DNA of 64,000 nt from M3007 sp046153695 (GTDB lineage Bacteria > Bacteroidota > Bacteroidia > Chitinophagales > Saprospiraceae). Under the pieces are notes generated by a model that saw only the letters and a list, made by a program, of their open reading frames with translations, was not told the origin of the DNA and did not search any database. The DNA is taken from the NCBI GenBank assembly GCA_046153695.1, contig JBJXEZ010000273.1, positions 1 to 64,000 on the forward strand, written 5' to 3'. This document shows, piece by piece, positions 16,146 through 24,494 of this stretch (its first letter is position 1; each line of letters begins with the position of its first letter). The position numbers were made by a program, and so were the translations under genes.

Positions 16146-18155
16146 ATGCAGACAGTCAAGGCTTTTTCCCTTTTGTCGGACTTCGACATTTCCCTGTTTC
16201 AGGGCGGTAAACATTTCAGGTTGTACCAAAAACTGGGCAGCCACCTTGTCGAATGCGAAGGCGAACAGGGTGTCTATTTCGCCGTATGGGCACCCCATGC
16301 CCGAAAAGTATCCGTAACAGGCACCTTCAACGACTGGAATCCAAAAGCCCATGTGTTGCTGCCCCGTTGGGACAAAAGCGGAATTTGGGAGGGATTTATA
16401 CCCGGGATCGGCAAGGGCACGGTGTACAAGTACCATGTGACTATGCAAAACGGCAAGGGCCTCGACAAAGGCGACCCGTATGCGATGCGTTGGGAAACGC
16501 CCCCGCAAACCGCTTCCATTGTGTGGGATATGGAAGGCTACGACTGGAACGATAAACCGTGGCTCGATAAACGCCTGAGCCGGGCGGGCAAGCCCCAGCC
16601 TTGGTCGGTTTACGAAGTACATCCCGGTTCGTGGAAAAAAATGCCGGAAGACGGCAACCGCTCTTTCAATTTCCGTGAACTGGCCGACCATCTTGTGCCT
16701 TACGCCAAGGACATGGGCTTCACCCACATCGAGCTCATGCCCGTAATGGAGCACCCCTACTTTCCTTCCTGGGGTTACCAGATCACGGGCTTTTTTGCTC
16801 CATCTGGCCGATTTGGGCTGCCGGAGGATTTCATGCACTTCGTAGACGTTTGCCATCAGGCCGATCTCGGTGTGATCCTCGACTGGGTGCCCTCGCACTT
16901 TCCTGGCGACATCCACGGCTTGTACCTGTTTGATGGCTCTCACCTGTACGAGTACGCCGATATGCGGCGCGGTTTCCATCCTGATTGGAACAGCTATGTG
17001 TTTGACTACGGCCGAAACGAGGTGCGTTCCTTCTTAATTTCCAACGCCTTGTTTTGGCTGGACAAATACCACATTGACGGCCTGCGTGTGGATGCGGTGG
17101 CCTCCATGCTCTACCACGATTACTCGCGTAAAGAGGGTGAGTGGATACCCAATATTCACGGTGGACGCGAAAACCTGGAAGCCATTTCTTTCCTGCGCGA
17201 CTTCAACGAGGCGGCCTACAAAAATTTTCCCGGCATCGAGACGATCGCCGAGGAAAGCACGGCTTTCCCCGGCGTGAGCAAACCTACCTGGGAGGGCGGC
17301 CTTGGTTTTGGCCAAAAATGGATGATGGGCTGGATGCACGACACGCTCAACTATTTCAAGCGCCCGCCGGTATTCCGCCGTTGGCACCAAAGTGAGGTTA
17401 CGTTCTCGATGGTCTATGCCTTTTCAGAGCGGTTCATGTTGCCGCTTAGTCACGACGAAGTCGTACATATGAAAGCCTCCCTGCTGTATAAAATGCCCGG
17501 CAGCGAGTGGGACAAGTTCGCCAACCTGCGGACCCTGTTCGGTTTCCAATGGACGCACCCTGGTTCGCACATCCTGTTTATGGGCGGCGAATTTGGCCAA
17601 ACCACAGAGTGGAGCCACGACAGGGGTGTTGTGTGGGAACTGCTTCAATACGATTTTCACAAAGGATGTCAGCTATGGGTACAGGCGCTCAACCGCCTTT
17701 ACTCCGAGCACCCGGCCCTGTGGTGGCACGCCTTTTCGCCGGAAGGCTATATCTGGATCGGCGGCGACGACACCGAAAACTGTGTGCTCGCCTACTTGCG
17801 AAAAGGCCGCGCCACAGACAAGGTGCTGTTGGTTGTTTGTCATTTCAAAACCGGTACGTTGGACAACTATACCCTCGGCGTACCTTACGGTGGTACATGG
17901 CGCGAGTTGCTCAACAGCGATGATGCCCGGTTTGGTGGAAGCGGATTGCTTAACGCCGAACTGAAAGCCGAAAAAAAGGCTTCGCACGGGCAGGTACATT
18001 CGATTACCATCAGGCTTGCGCCTCTGGCTGTTCAGATATTCGAGGGCCAGGATTTGCCAAAGGCAAAGCAGCGGAAAAAAGCAATTGACAAAAAAATCAA
18101 AACAAAACCGCGCGTCGGACCCAAGAAAGCCAAAAAGGCGACAGTTCACTCGTAA
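16146..18155 (+). CDS. glgB: 1,4-alpha-glucan branching enzyme
   Basis: 669 residues: a CBM48 module (about 25-110, FAVWAPHARKVSVTGTFNDW), a GH13 catalytic barrel (about 155-550) and a C-terminal beta domain. The catalytic triad is present: nucleophile D316 (GLRVDAVASMLY), acid/base E369 (ETIAEEST) and D437 (PLSHDEVVH). It introduces alpha-1,6 branches in glycogen. The C-terminus carries an unusually basic tail (about 640-669, rich in KKA/KKIK and RVGPKKAKKA) that is not part of the fold. It is one of two glycogen genes here, with glgC at 11561. Confidence 0.96.
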   Translation: MQTVKAFSLLSDFDISLFQGGKHFRLYQKLGSHLVECEGEQGVYFAVWAPHARKVSVTGTFNDWNPKAHVLLPRWDKSGIWEGFIPGIGKGTVYKYHVTMQNGKGLDKGDPYAMRWETPPQTASIVWDMEGYDWNDKPWLDKRLSRAGKPQPWSVYEVHPGSWKKMPEDGNRSFNFRELADHLVPYAKDMGFTHIELMPVMEHPYFPSWGYQITGFFAPSGRFGLPEDFMHFVDVCHQADLGVILDWVPSHFPGDIHGLYLFDGSHLYEYADMRRGFHPDWNSYVFDYGRNEVRSFLISNALFWLDKYHIDGLRVDAVASMLYHDYSRKEGEWIPNIHGGRENLEAISFLRDFNEAAYKNFPGIETIAEESTAFPGVSKPTWEGGLGFGQKWMMGWMHDTLNYFKRPPVFRRWHQSEVTFSMVYAFSERFMLPLSHDEVVHMKASLLYKMPGSEWDKFANLRTLFGFQWTHPGSHILFMGGEFGQTTEWSHDRGVVWELLQYDFHKGCQLWVQALNRLYSEHPALWWHAFSPEGYIWIGGDDTENCVLAYLRKGRATDKVLLVVCHFKTGTLDNYTLGVPYGGTWRELLNSDDARFGGSGLLNAELKAEKKASHGQVHSITIRLAPLAVQIFEGQDLPKAKQRKKAIDKKIKTKPRVGPKKAKKATVHS

Positions 18156-18190
18156 TCCACTTGCCGGTAGCCGACATTGGACTTATTGCG

Positions 18191-18198
18191 TACATTTG
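18191..18198 (+). promoter_or_regulatory. lpxD promoter -7 box
   Basis: TACATTTG matches TAnnTTTG and lies 58 bp before the lpxD ATG at 18257. It falls inside the longer open frame, supporting the downstream start. Confidence 0.55.
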
Positions 18199-18256
18199 CC
18201 GGGCTTTTCCGAGCATCCCGTATTTTTTTTCATCATACGCCCAGTTCGCTTCCGGC

Positions 18257-19300
18257 ATGGACATTACGGCCGCACAACTTGCCAATCTACTCAACGGCAC
18301 CCTTGAGGGTGACCCCAACGCCACTGTCCGGCAGCCAGCGCGAATCGAAGAGGCCCAGACGGGCGATTTCGCTTTTCTGGACAATCCCAAGTACGAGTCC
18401 TACGCGTACTCCACCAAGGCATCCATATTGTTGGTCAACCAGTCGTTTCAGCCGGGTCAACCCGTTTCTGCCACACTAATTCGGGTTGAGGATGTGCGCA
18501 GCAGTTTGGCTTTTTTGTTGGAAATTTTCAACGACATCGTTTCGCCAAACGGCATTCCGCCTCAAATTGACAGCAATGCCAGTGTACACGCAAGCGCACA
18601 GGTCGGCACGCATAGCGCCATTGGTGCTTTTAGTGTAGTGGAGGCCGGTGCCGTGATCGGCGACAATTGCACGATTTACCCCCAGATCTTTATCGGCAGA
18701 AACGTACGAATTGGGAACAACTGCAAGTTTTACCCGGGTGTGCGTGTGATGCACAACTGTATCATTGGTGACAATTGCGTGGTGCATGCTAATGCTGTGA
18801 TCGGAGCGGATGGCTTCGGCTTCGCTCCGCAGCCCGATAATTCGTGGAAAAAAGTACCGCACGTCGGGAATGTTATTCTGGAAAACTACGTCGAGGTGGG
18901 TGCCAACGCCTGTATTGACCGAGCCGCGCTCGGCAGCACCATCCTGCGCGACGGGGTCAAAATTGACAACCTCGTTCACATTGCCCACAATGTAGAGGTG
19001 GGAAGAAATTCCGTTATGGCTGCCCAGGTAGGTGTGGCCGGAAGCACCAAAATCGGTGAAAACGTACAACTTGGCGGCCAGACGGGCATCGCCGGCCACC
19101 TGATTATTGCCGACGGTACCCGCGTGCAGGCACAGAGTGGCATCGCTTCTTCTGTACGGGAGCCAAACCAGGCCCTGTTCGGTACGCCGGCCATCGGCTA
19201 CAACGACTTCGTGCGTGCCTACGTCGTGTTCAAAAGCCTTCCCGATATTCAGAAAAAAGTGCGGGCGCTGGAGCGGGAATTAAAGGAGTTGCGTTCCTAA
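18257..19300 (+). CDS. lpxD: UDP-3-O-(3-hydroxyacyl)glucosamine N-acyltransferase
   Basis: 347 residues, normal for LpxD, the third step of lipid A synthesis. The N-terminal uridine-binding domain (ITAAQLANLLNGTLEGD, FLDNPKY) is followed by a left-handed beta-helix of hexapeptide repeats (about 110-310), with the catalytic histidine in the VHIAHNVEVG segment. The frame is open for 32 codons upstream, but those residues are not LpxD-like, and MDITAAQ is the family-typical start. It lies 16 bp upstream of the DMT transporter and is probably cotranscribed with it. Confidence 0.96.
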   Translation: MDITAAQLANLLNGTLEGDPNATVRQPARIEEAQTGDFAFLDNPKYESYAYSTKASILLVNQSFQPGQPVSATLIRVEDVRSSLAFLLEIFNDIVSPNGIPPQIDSNASVHASAQVGTHSAIGAFSVVEAGAVIGDNCTIYPQIFIGRNVRIGNNCKFYPGVRVMHNCIIGDNCVVHANAVIGADGFGFAPQPDNSWKKVPHVGNVILENYVEVGANACIDRAALGSTILRDGVKIDNLVHIAHNVEVGRNSVMAAQVGVAGSTKIGENVQLGGQTGIAGHLIIADGTRVQAQSGIASSVREPNQALFGTPAIGYNDFVRAYVVFKSLPDIQKKVRALERELKELRS

Positions 19301-19316
19301 ACAATCGTCTTTAAAC

Positions 19317-20264
19317 ATGCCACAGCACCAACATGTCCGTGCCTACCTCGCACTGGCCGCAATTTGCATTATCTGGGGTACGACCTATACGGCCATAAAA
19401 TTTGCTATCCGTGATTTCCCGCCCCTAATGTTGGTCGGCATTCGACAAACAGTAGCAGGCTTGCTCCTGCTCGTTTGGGTGTTCGTATCCATGCGCGCCC
19501 GGGCTGCAAAGGCTCCCCAAACAGAGCAAAATTGGCAACCCGGCGCTGTCATAAATCGCCGGTACCTACTGCTGCAAAGCCTCACCGGACTGTGTACGAT
19601 CACAGGTGGCAACGGCTTCATCACATGGGGCATGCAGCATGTGTCGTCGGGGTTGGCTGCAGTTATTGGGTCGCTGACTCCCGTGGTAGTCGTGCTGATC
19701 AACTTGTGCTGGAAAGGTGCCGAGCGAATAAATTGGCCCACCATAGGCGGCGTATTGCTCGGTTTTGGTGGCTTGGGGCTCATCTTTCACCACGGATGGG
19801 CCGATTTTCTGCATCCGGACTACCGTTTGGGCATACTCGCCTGTTTCGGTTCTTGTTTCACCTGGTCGCTGGGCACCGTCATGGCCAAGCGCTGGAATGA
19901 TTCTCGCGTATCGCCCATACTCAACGCCGGGCTTCAAATTACTGCGGGCGGATTAGGCGGCTTTGTGATAAGCGCTCTGTTCGACCGCTCGCACACCATT
20001 ATCCATACCCCCGAAGGCTGGGCAGCGGTGGTGTACCTTACTCTGATCGGTTCCGCACTGGCGTTCAGCCTGTATATGTTTGTCTTGCAACACCTGAGCG
20101 CTACGGTGTCATCGTTGTACACCTATATTAACCCCACCGTAGCGATTTTGCTCGGCTGGTTGTTTCTCGGTGAGCAACTGAGTGCATGGGAAATAGCCGG
20201 TATGTGCATCACTATTGGCGGTGTGTGGTTGGTGAACTGGGGGTATCGGCGGGCAGGCTCTTAG
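19317..20264 (+). CDS. DMT-superfamily EamA transporter
   Basis: 315 residues with ten predicted membrane helices in two EamA repeats (about 10-150 and 170-310). Landmarks are WGTTYTAIKFAIRDFPPLMLVGIRQ in the first repeat and TVSSLYTYINPTVAILLGWLFLGEQLS in the second. Members are inner-membrane drug/metabolite exporters; the substrate is unknown. It follows lpxD by 16 bp and converges on purC (11 bp gap). Confidence 0.88.
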   Translation: MPQHQHVRAYLALAAICIIWGTTYTAIKFAIRDFPPLMLVGIRQTVAGLLLLVWVFVSMRARAAKAPQTEQNWQPGAVINRRYLLLQSLTGLCTITGGNGFITWGMQHVSSGLAAVIGSLTPVVVVLINLCWKGAERINWPTIGGVLLGFGGLGLIFHHGWADFLHPDYRLGILACFGSCFTWSLGTVMAKRWNDSRVSPILNAGLQITAGGLGGFVISALFDRSHTIIHTPEGWAAVVYLTLIGSALAFSLYMFVLQHLSATVSSLYTYINPTVAILLGWLFLGEQLSAWEIAGMCITIGGVWLVNWGYRRAGS

Positions 20265-20275
20265 AATCAGTTCGG

Positions 20276-21217
20276 CTATGCCCGTTGAAAAGCCCGCAGG
20301 ATATTTTTTTCTATTCGGGCCAGTGGATCGTCCGAAGTTTCCTTTTCAAAGGCCCGCCCGGTCACCCGCTCAAAAAGTTCGATGTAGCGTTCAGTAATCT
20401 CCATCACGAAAGCGTCGGGCATATCGGGCATACGCTGGCCGTCCTTACCCTGAAAGCCGTTAGCAATGAGCCATTCGCGCACAAACTCTTTGCTCAACTG
20501 GCGCTGCCGTTCACCGCTTGCCTGGCGCTCGGCGTAGCCGTCGACATAAAAATAGCGCGAACTGTCAGGTGTGTGTATCTCGTCCATGAGCAGGATCTGG
20601 CCGTTCCTTTTGCCAAACTCGTACTTCGTGTCCACCAAAATAAGGCCTTGACGGGCGGCCATTTCAGTGCCCCTGCGGAACAAGGCCCGGGTGTATGTTT
20701 CCATTTGTGCGTAGTCTTCGGCTGGCACGATTCCCTGTTCAATTATTTCTTCGCGGGAAATATCCTGATCGTGGCCTGCATCGGCTTTAGTCGTCGGTGT
20801 AATGATTGGCTCCGGGAACGGGTCACTTTCGCACAGCCCGTCGGGCAGTGGAACACCGCATAGCATGCGCCCTCCAGTCGCATACGTGCGGGCTGCATGG
20901 CCAGCCAAATAGCCTCGGATAACCATCTCTACCCGCAGCGGTTCGCAGCGGTGGCCGATAGCCACGTTGGGATCGGGTGCTTCAATGAGCCAGTTGGGGC
21001 AGATGTCGCGCGTAGCTTCGAGGAAGTGTTCAGCGATCTGGTTCAGCACAGCGCCTTTGTACGGGATGGCGCGGGGCAGCACATGGTCGAATGCCGAAAT
21101 ACGGTCGGAGGCGACCATGATGAGGCGGTCGCCCACGGTGTACACGTCGCGGACTTTACCGCGGTAAAAGGCCGTTTGGCCAGGCAGTTGGAAGTTTGTT
21201 TCGCGGATAGCAGACAT
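20276..21217 (-). CDS. purC: Phosphoribosylaminoimidazole-succinocarboxamide synthase
   Basis: 313 residues, the longer eukaryote/Bacteroidota-type SAICAR synthetase of purine biosynthesis. It has the nucleotide-binding FYRGKVRDVYTVGD near the N-terminus, SDRISAFDHVLP, EMVIRGYLAGHA, and the aspartate-rich DTKYEFG and MDEIHTPDSSRYF signatures. It is single-gene here, with no other pur genes nearby. The start at ATG 21217 is preceded by a good promoter box at 21242. Confidence 0.96.
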   Translation of the reverse strand: MSAIRETNFQLPGQTAFYRGKVRDVYTVGDRLIMVASDRISAFDHVLPRAIPYKGAVLNQIAEHFLEATRDICPNWLIEAPDPNVAIGHRCEPLRVEMVIRGYLAGHAARTYATGGRMLCGVPLPDGLCESDPFPEPIITPTTKADAGHDQDISREEIIEQGIVPAEDYAQMETYTRALFRRGTEMAARQGLILVDTKYEFGKRNGQILLMDEIHTPDSSRYFYVDGYAERQASGERQRQLSKEFVREWLIANGFQGKDGQRMPDMPDAFVMEITERYIELFERVTGRAFEKETSDDPLARIEKNILRAFQRA

Positions 21218-21241
21218 GATCGGGTTTGCGTTTTAGCGCGA

Positions 21242-21249
21242 CAAAAGTA
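21242..21249 (-). promoter_or_regulatory. purC promoter -7 box
   Basis: The minus strand reads TACTTTTG, an exact TAnnTTTG match, 24 bp upstream of the purC ATG. Confidence 0.55.
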
Positions 21250-21360
21250 CGGTGTCGTGCGGTGGTGTAGCGGTGTTATCTATTTTGCTTTTCTTTGCAG
21301 CCGCACAATAGAAGGCTGGCAACTGTTAGCCAGTGCCTGCGATTTTGCCCCGGGCCCTGC

Positions 21361-21368
21361 TATTTTTG
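21361..21368 (+). promoter_or_regulatory. Promoter -7 box of the PorE-like gene
   Basis: TATTTTTG matches TAnnTTTG, 88 bp upstream of the ATG at 21457. Confidence 0.5.
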
Positions 21369-21456
21369 TAATGGAACCCGCAATGGACTATTTGCCAGTA
21401 TAAACCTTCAGGCAAGATGGGCTGAATGATACAAAACCGTCCAAACGCCGCCGATT

Positions 21457-23607
21457 ATGTCAAAGATCACCCGTTTCCACACCCGGCTCATCGCCCTCCT
21501 CCTCCTCCTCCTCGCGGTTCCCGCTGCCCTGTCGGCCCAAAAAGCCGCCGACCTCAAGCGTTCCGGCGAAAAACAGTTTGCCAACCGCCAATGGACCGAA
21601 GCGGCTGCCACATTGGGCCAGTACCAACAAGACAAGCCCGGCGACCTCGGTGTTCTCACCAAACTCGGCATCTGTAGTTACCATCTCCACCAGGCCGACA
21701 AGGCTCGACAGTACCTCGAGTTTGTAATTCAGGCAAACCCGACCGGTGCCGACCCCGATGCCCACTACCACTTCGCCCGTACCCTGCACGGCCAGTCCGA
21801 ATTCGAGCGGGCCATCGCCGCGTATAAGGGTTTCCTCCGAGCAGCGGGCGACAAGCACCCGTATCGAGCCAATGCTTTGGATAATATCCGTCGTTGCGTT
21901 AGCGGGCTGGGCATTCGCCCAAACCCTGACGTGGCACTGACCGAAAACCTCGGTGACCGCGTGAACACTGCCGGCGACGAGTTCGCCCCCCTGCCCTCGG
22001 TGAACCACCCCGGACGCATTTATTTCTCCGCCGCCCGCGAAAACTGTACCGGCGGACGCCGAAACGACCAAGGCTACGAAGACATGGAAACCGGCCGCTG
22101 GTGCAGCGATATGTTTTTTTCCAACCGGACGAACAGCGGCTGGAACTACGCCACACTACTCGGCGACCTGCTCAATACGCCCCGATTTGAAGTAGCACTC
22201 GACTTCAGCGCTGACGGCCAAATTCTCTACTTCTTCCGCGGTTTTACCCAGTTCAGCGGCGAAATTCTGTCCGATACCGCTGGCCGCAACGCCGTCACCA
22301 ACCCGGCCTTCGCCAGCCCCATGTCGCCCGAAGAAGGCGACTCTGCACCCTTTCTCGCCACCGACAGCCTGCTGCTTTTTGCCAGCCGCCGCGCCGGGGG
22401 CCAGGGCGGCCTCGACTTGTACTACGCGGTGCGTACGGACAGTGGCTGGGCCGAGCCGCACACTCTCGGCCCGGCTATCAACTCACCCTACGATGAGACC
22501 ACGCCCTTTCTCGCCCGAGACGGGCGCACGCTGTATTTCAGCAGCAACCACACCAACGGCATGGGCGGCTTGGACGTGTACAAATCCGTTTTTGATAAAA
22601 ATACCCAAACCTGGTCGCTCCCTGTTAACCTCGGCACGCCGGTCAACTCGCCCGGCGACGACGCATTTTTTCGGCTCTCGCAGGACGGCCTTTCGGCGTT
22701 TTTCGCCTCCGACCGCCTTGAGAGCTACGGCCAACGCGATGTGTACATGGCCTATTTTAACGTTGGTCAAGCGGAACAGTTTGCTGAAAGGGCGCTGTTT
22801 GTGGAGGTTTCCAAAAAATCAAATAACGCTACTGCCGCCAGTCAACCCGACATCAAGCCGCCGCAAAGTGCTACCATGCCCGTGTTGTACTACAACACTG
22901 ACAATGACGTATTGAATGAGGACAACCGAAAATCCATAGCCGAAGCGGCCCGACTGGCCCGGCTTTTTCCTGAAGCAACGGTACAGGTATGCGTACATAC
23001 CCATGAGACCGGGCCGGCCAAATTTGATCTGTACTACGGCATCAAACGCGCCGAAATTGTGGGCAAGGCGCTGACTGCGCAGGGCATACCAGCCCGCAAT
23101 ATTTCCCTGAAAAGTTTCGGTTCGGCGTATCCCGTAGCTCGCAACGTGCTAAATACCCTGCCCAACCCGACCGGGCAACGCCTCAACCGCCGCGTTGAAA
23201 TTTGGCTGGCCTCGCCTCTGGAGCCACTGACCTTGGATCTGACCGTACAACGGCAGATCGTACCGCAAGAACTGGCCGTGGCCGGTTCCATTCCGATGGA
23301 AGACAGGTTCGAATATCTGGTTTACCGGGTGGAGGCCGTAGCTGCCCGTCAGGTCGTGACCAACGACGCGCTGGCCATGTTCCCCGATCTGATGATCGAG
23401 AGCGAACCGGAGTCTGGTTCTTACCGGTATTCGACGGGCTTTTTCCCGACCTTTGCCGAAGCAGCTGCCCACAGGCGGGCATTGCAGGGCCAGGGTTTCC
23501 CCGATGCGCTGGTGGCTGCTTATGTGGATGGCGTACGGATTTCCCGTTCGGAGGCAGCAGGTTTGACCAAAAAACATCCCGATCTTGCAGCGTTCATCAA
23601 AAACTGA
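21457..23607 (+). CDS. PorE-like TPR / beta-propeller / OmpA-domain protein
   Basis: 716 residues: signal peptide (about 1-27), TPR repeats (about 30-145), PD40/WD40-like beta-propeller blades (about 160-455; repeats such as LYFSSNHTNGMGGLDVYK and FASDRLESYGQRDVYMAYF), an OmpA C-terminal peptidoglycan-binding domain (about 474-590, ending NRRVEIWLAS) and a C-terminal SPOR-like segment (about 600-716). This domain order resembles PorE, an outer-membrane component that ties the type IX secretion system to peptidoglycan. Such proteins are multicopy in Bacteroidota, so orthology is not proven. It lies 9 bp before gldH in an apparent operon, which strengthens a T9SS/gliding role. Confidence 0.82.
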   Translation: MSKITRFHTRLIALLLLLLAVPAALSAQKAADLKRSGEKQFANRQWTEAAATLGQYQQDKPGDLGVLTKLGICSYHLHQADKARQYLEFVIQANPTGADPDAHYHFARTLHGQSEFERAIAAYKGFLRAAGDKHPYRANALDNIRRCVSGLGIRPNPDVALTENLGDRVNTAGDEFAPLPSVNHPGRIYFSAARENCTGGRRNDQGYEDMETGRWCSDMFFSNRTNSGWNYATLLGDLLNTPRFEVALDFSADGQILYFFRGFTQFSGEILSDTAGRNAVTNPAFASPMSPEEGDSAPFLATDSLLLFASRRAGGQGGLDLYYAVRTDSGWAEPHTLGPAINSPYDETTPFLARDGRTLYFSSNHTNGMGGLDVYKSVFDKNTQTWSLPVNLGTPVNSPGDDAFFRLSQDGLSAFFASDRLESYGQRDVYMAYFNVGQAEQFAERALFVEVSKKSNNATAASQPDIKPPQSATMPVLYYNTDNDVLNEDNRKSIAEAARLARLFPEATVQVCVHTHETGPAKFDLYYGIKRAEIVGKALTAQGIPARNISLKSFGSAYPVARNVLNTLPNPTGQRLNRRVEIWLASPLEPLTLDLTVQRQIVPQELAVAGSIPMEDRFEYLVYRVEAVAARQVVTNDALAMFPDLMIESEPESGSYRYSTGFFPTFAEAAAHRRALQGQGFPDALVAAYVDGVRISRSEAAGLTKKHPDLAAFIKN

Positions 23608-23616
23608 AGCAGTGCC

Positions 23617-24102
23617 ATGACTATCAAAAAAAATACCACCGCGGCTTTGCCGGTACTTTTATTCACCGTTTTTGCCGCGTGCGGCCCGGGCTATTTTTTT
23701 GAAGAAAACAAACCCATCGCTGGCGGCCAGTGGGCTTATGCTGATACGCTTGATTTCCGGTTTACGATCGAGGACACGCTGGAAACCTACAATATGTACC
23801 TCGAATTCGAGTACGCCGACACGTTTTCCACCCAAAACATGTACCTAAAATTGCACACCCGTTTCCCCGACGGCAAGCGCCTTGGCAAACAAAAATCGTT
23901 CGACTTGTTCAGCCCGGAAGGCCAGCCGTTGGGCAAGTGCTCCGGCGGCAATTGCCGGTTGCAGGTAGTACTCCAGGAACGCGCATTTTTCAATCAACGG
24001 GGAGAATACACGATCACTTTAGAGCAGTTTACCCGCAGCAACCCGTTGCCTGGCGTGCTTTCGGTCGGTCTGACGCTGGAAGCCACAGGCGTTCGCCGGT
24101 GA
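23617..24102 (+). CDS. gldH: Gliding motility lipoprotein GldH
   Basis: 161 residues with a lipoprotein signal (lipobox FAAC, C22). The body matches GldH: WAYADTLDFRFTIEDT, YNMYLEFEYADTF, NMYLKLHTRFPDGKR and EQFTRSNPLPGVLSVGLTLE. GldH is needed for gliding motility and chitin use in Flavobacterium johnsoniae and is usually retained in Bacteroidota with T9SS. It follows the PorE-like gene by 9 bp, probably in the same transcript. Confidence 0.85.
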   Translation: MTIKKNTTAALPVLLFTVFAACGPGYFFEENKPIAGGQWAYADTLDFRFTIEDTLETYNMYLEFEYADTFSTQNMYLKLHTRFPDGKRLGKQKSFDLFSPEGQPLGKCSGGNCRLQVVLQERAFFNQRGEYTITLEQFTRSNPLPGVLSVGLTLEATGVRR

Positions 24103-24174
24103 AGATGGGCGCAGTGCGGACGGTGCCGTACTCCTCTCTGGGTACTTGACGGGCGGGAGAATCCCGACGAGACT

Positions 24175-24334
24175 AAGGAACGTGGACGAAATAAGGTACC
24201 AACTTTGGCGGCCTTGTTTGGCCCCTGTTTTCATTGCTCGGCGGTTACTTAGCCCCACTAAGCGCCCTTCTCGCGCCTCAACAGGGATCAAACCAGCTCC
24301 CCAAAGTTGGTACCTTATTTCGTCCACGTTCCTT
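24175..24334. repeat. 160 bp long-hairpin element with perfect 34 bp arms
   Basis: 24175-24208 and 24301-24334 are perfect 34 bp inverted repeats beginning AAGGAACGTGGACG and ending CAACTTTGG. The 92 bp between them continues the symmetry imperfectly (CCCTGTT/AACAGGG; TTTGGCCCC/ATCAAAC; CTTAG-CCCCA-CTAAG at the tip), so the whole unit can fold as one hairpin. No convincing target duplication flanks it, and no transposase lies inside; it looks like a MITE. The rest of 24103-24494 is AT-rich leader of the adhesin gene, with no clear promoter box. Confidence 0.85.
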
Positions 24335-24494
24335 GGTAACAAATGTGTTGCTGAAAAATAGATTCTATTTTCCACACATAAAAATGTGAAATAAAAGAAA
24401 GCAAATGCGCACATTTGTATTCTACAAAACGGAGATATTGCGTCCGTTTCAGTAAATGCTATGTTTTCAAAACAGTTCAAAAACTCGATTGCGC

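Noticed and set aside
24146..24361. 71-codon ORF and its minus-strand twin, both containing NVDEIRYQLW
   Set aside because: The shared peptide arises because the DNA is a perfect inverted repeat; the frames only read the hairpin arms.
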